64,000 nucleotides of DNA from Nemertoderma westbladi (taxonomy: Eukaryota; Xenacoelomorpha; Nemertodermatida; Nemertodermatidae): the NCBI GenBank assembly GCA_032718475.1, contig JAUCBJ010000009.1, forward strand, positions 1 to 64,000, given 5' to 3'. Position numbers and translations under genes: made by a program. Positions 62,765 through 64,000 of the stretch are shown here, piece after piece. The notes beneath the pieces were generated by a model. That model did not search any database, was not told the DNA's origin, and saw only the letters and a list, made by a program, of their open reading frames with translations. Positions within the stretch are counted from its first letter, which is position 1. Each line of letters starts with the position of its first letter.

Positions 62765-64000
62765 TTATTGCCTCACGACAAAGCAATGTCCTGCAAAGCG
62801 GAGGCGATTTTATTCTAGTGTCAAGCTTGGGGGAACCAATAAGACACCTCCAATGTTATATAGTGTCTGGTTGGATATGTGTGCATTGTACTTGACACAA
62901 TGAACCCGGCGTAGCATTCTTGTGAATGTGCCATCCAGAGATTTGGTGTCCTCAGTAGTTAGAGCCCAGCATGGAGTCCCATAGAGGAGTACTGGAACTA
63001 CTGCTGCTCTAAATAATCGGACCTTAAGTTTCCGATTAATTCTCGGTGACTTCCAAATCCTGGAAAGCCTATTCAAGGCTGCCCATGCCTTTCCCTTACG
63101 TATTCGAAGGTCCTCACCTGACTTCCGGGTCCATGATCCCAGGTAACAGAAGTCGTCCACATGCTCAAGCTTACCATCCTTTGAGCTTATGCTCATCCGA
63201 TCAGAGACTTGCTGAGGACTTTCAAAGTTAACTGGCAAAATTTTGGTCTTTCTGGAATTAATAAAAATACCAACAATAGAAGCAGCATGTTCTAATGAGA
63301 TGAGGAGCCGTTGAGCTCCCTCTAGTGATTCGGAGAGTACTCCTAAGTCATCAGCAAAGTCTAGATCAGTTAGGTACTTGGCAGGATTTCCTCGACTTAT
63401 GGAGCCAGTAGGTGGAGTTATCATCACCCCATCATTATTATGATGATCTAAGGACATGCGTAGAACATAGTTAACCAGTATTATGAACAAGAATGGCGCA
63501 AGTGTGTCTCCCTGGAGGACGCCCCATAGCACTTCAAATGGTTCTGTGTCACCGTCAACAGTAAACACAAATGTTGTCGAACCATCGTATATGTACTGAT
63601 CTGATTGCTGCAATAATTTCATCAGGAATCACATATAATGAAAGTATGCTGAACATACGTGAGCGAGAGACTGAATCAAAGGCTTTGAAGAAGTCAACAA
63701 AGATAACAGCCAGATGCATGTCTTTCTTTTTTGATAACTCTTAAATTATCCTTCTAAGTGCCAAAATGGGCTCCATGGTCCCACGACCTTTACGGAACCC
63801 ATTCTGATTTCCACGGAGCAGTCTCTCAATGGGATCCCTGATCTGATGCGATTTAATAGAATTCAATTGTATAGCTTTGCAGCAATCGAGATCAATGAGA
63901 TTCCCCGAAAAGAACCATAGAGTGTTAGGTTGCCCTTCTTGGGAACTGGCACCAACTTATTTGTTTTCATTTCTTGTGGGACTCTTGTTGTTCGGTACAT
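62765..64000 (-). pseudogene. LINE reverse transcriptase gene, best copy, cut by window edge
   Basis: Read leftwards from 64000: RT motifs PVPKKGNLTLYGSFRGISL, a frameshift and stop near 63870, FRKGRGTMEPILALRRI, a TAA near 63742, AVIFVDFFKAFDSVSRSR, then an intact stretch 63622-62810 with VLQGDTLAPFLFII, catalytic DLDFADDL (FADD box), DDFCYLGSW, RIRKGKAWAALNRLSRIWKS and VPVLLYGTPCWALT. It ends at 62765 before the usual C-terminus, so it is 3'-truncated compared with 24812. The catalytic aspartates are present but stops and shifts upstream make this copy inactive. It provides the empty site for the hAT-like insertion at 25499. Confidence 0.85.

Overview
This is a window of animal nuclear DNA, AT-rich and gene-poor, crowded with nested transposable elements. 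A class I histone deacetylase with high similarity to animal HDAC1/2 and an SLC13-type sodium-coupled anion transporter show it is metazoan. The mix of BEL/Pao retrotransposon, endonuclease-type LINEs, hAT-like and Mutator-like elements, and a PIN-like-nuclease element common in marine invertebrates suggests an invertebrate, perhaps a deuterostome such as an echinoderm or hemichordate. I cannot name the species. Nothing bacterial, phage-like or CRISPR-like is present.

Layout. 1-4347 (minus): 5' half of a BEL/Pao LTR retrotransposon, running off the left edge; its upstream region (4348-7410) holds tandem repeats and an LTR-like segment with an inverted copy at 38225-39020. 8366-9006: broken gag gene of another LTR element. 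9090-9955: long palindromic foldback element. 10480-11487 (minus): gene for a secreted, probably GPI-anchored protein built from about 30 acidic octapeptides. 11747-15872: foldback elements with poly-G/C tracts, one split by a hAT-like element with an 8-bp target duplication. 16080-16795: satellite. 19971-22370 (minus): HDAC1/2 gene with two coding exons. 22484-23120: Mutator-like miniature element. 23590-29415: LINE fragments interrupted by a hAT-like element (25499-27170) and next to a 1.9-kb element with palindromic subterminal repeats, whose sister copy lies at 39320-41261. 30268-36296: a 6-kb composite bounded by about 430-bp inverted repeats, containing a 10-bp minisatellite and a separate element with a TAACGGACGG array. 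36297-45769: MITEs, a SINE-like tRNA segment and palindrome clusters. 45770-51071: a 5.3-kb element with long repeat-bearing TIRs and a decayed gene for a PIN/FEN-like nuclease with a Cys-rich tail. 52789-54504 (plus): intronless SLC13 transporter. 57475-57905: 28-bp minisatellite. 59095-61715: foldback pieces split by a LINE. 62765-64000 (minus): LINE reverse transcriptase running off the right edge.

Only three or four loci look like host genes: HDAC1/2, the SLC13 transporter, the octapeptide-repeat protein, and possibly a small membrane protein at 44427. There is no sign that they form a pathway. Most of the remaining sequence can be explained as mobile DNA in up to three levels of nesting, and target-site duplications or empty sites inside the window let several insertions be read directly. 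The most unusual candidates are the 45770-51071 element, the 27530/39320 element pair, the 32549-34795 element, and a short module ending in AACCAAAACAATAAACG that recurs about ten times in unrelated surroundings.
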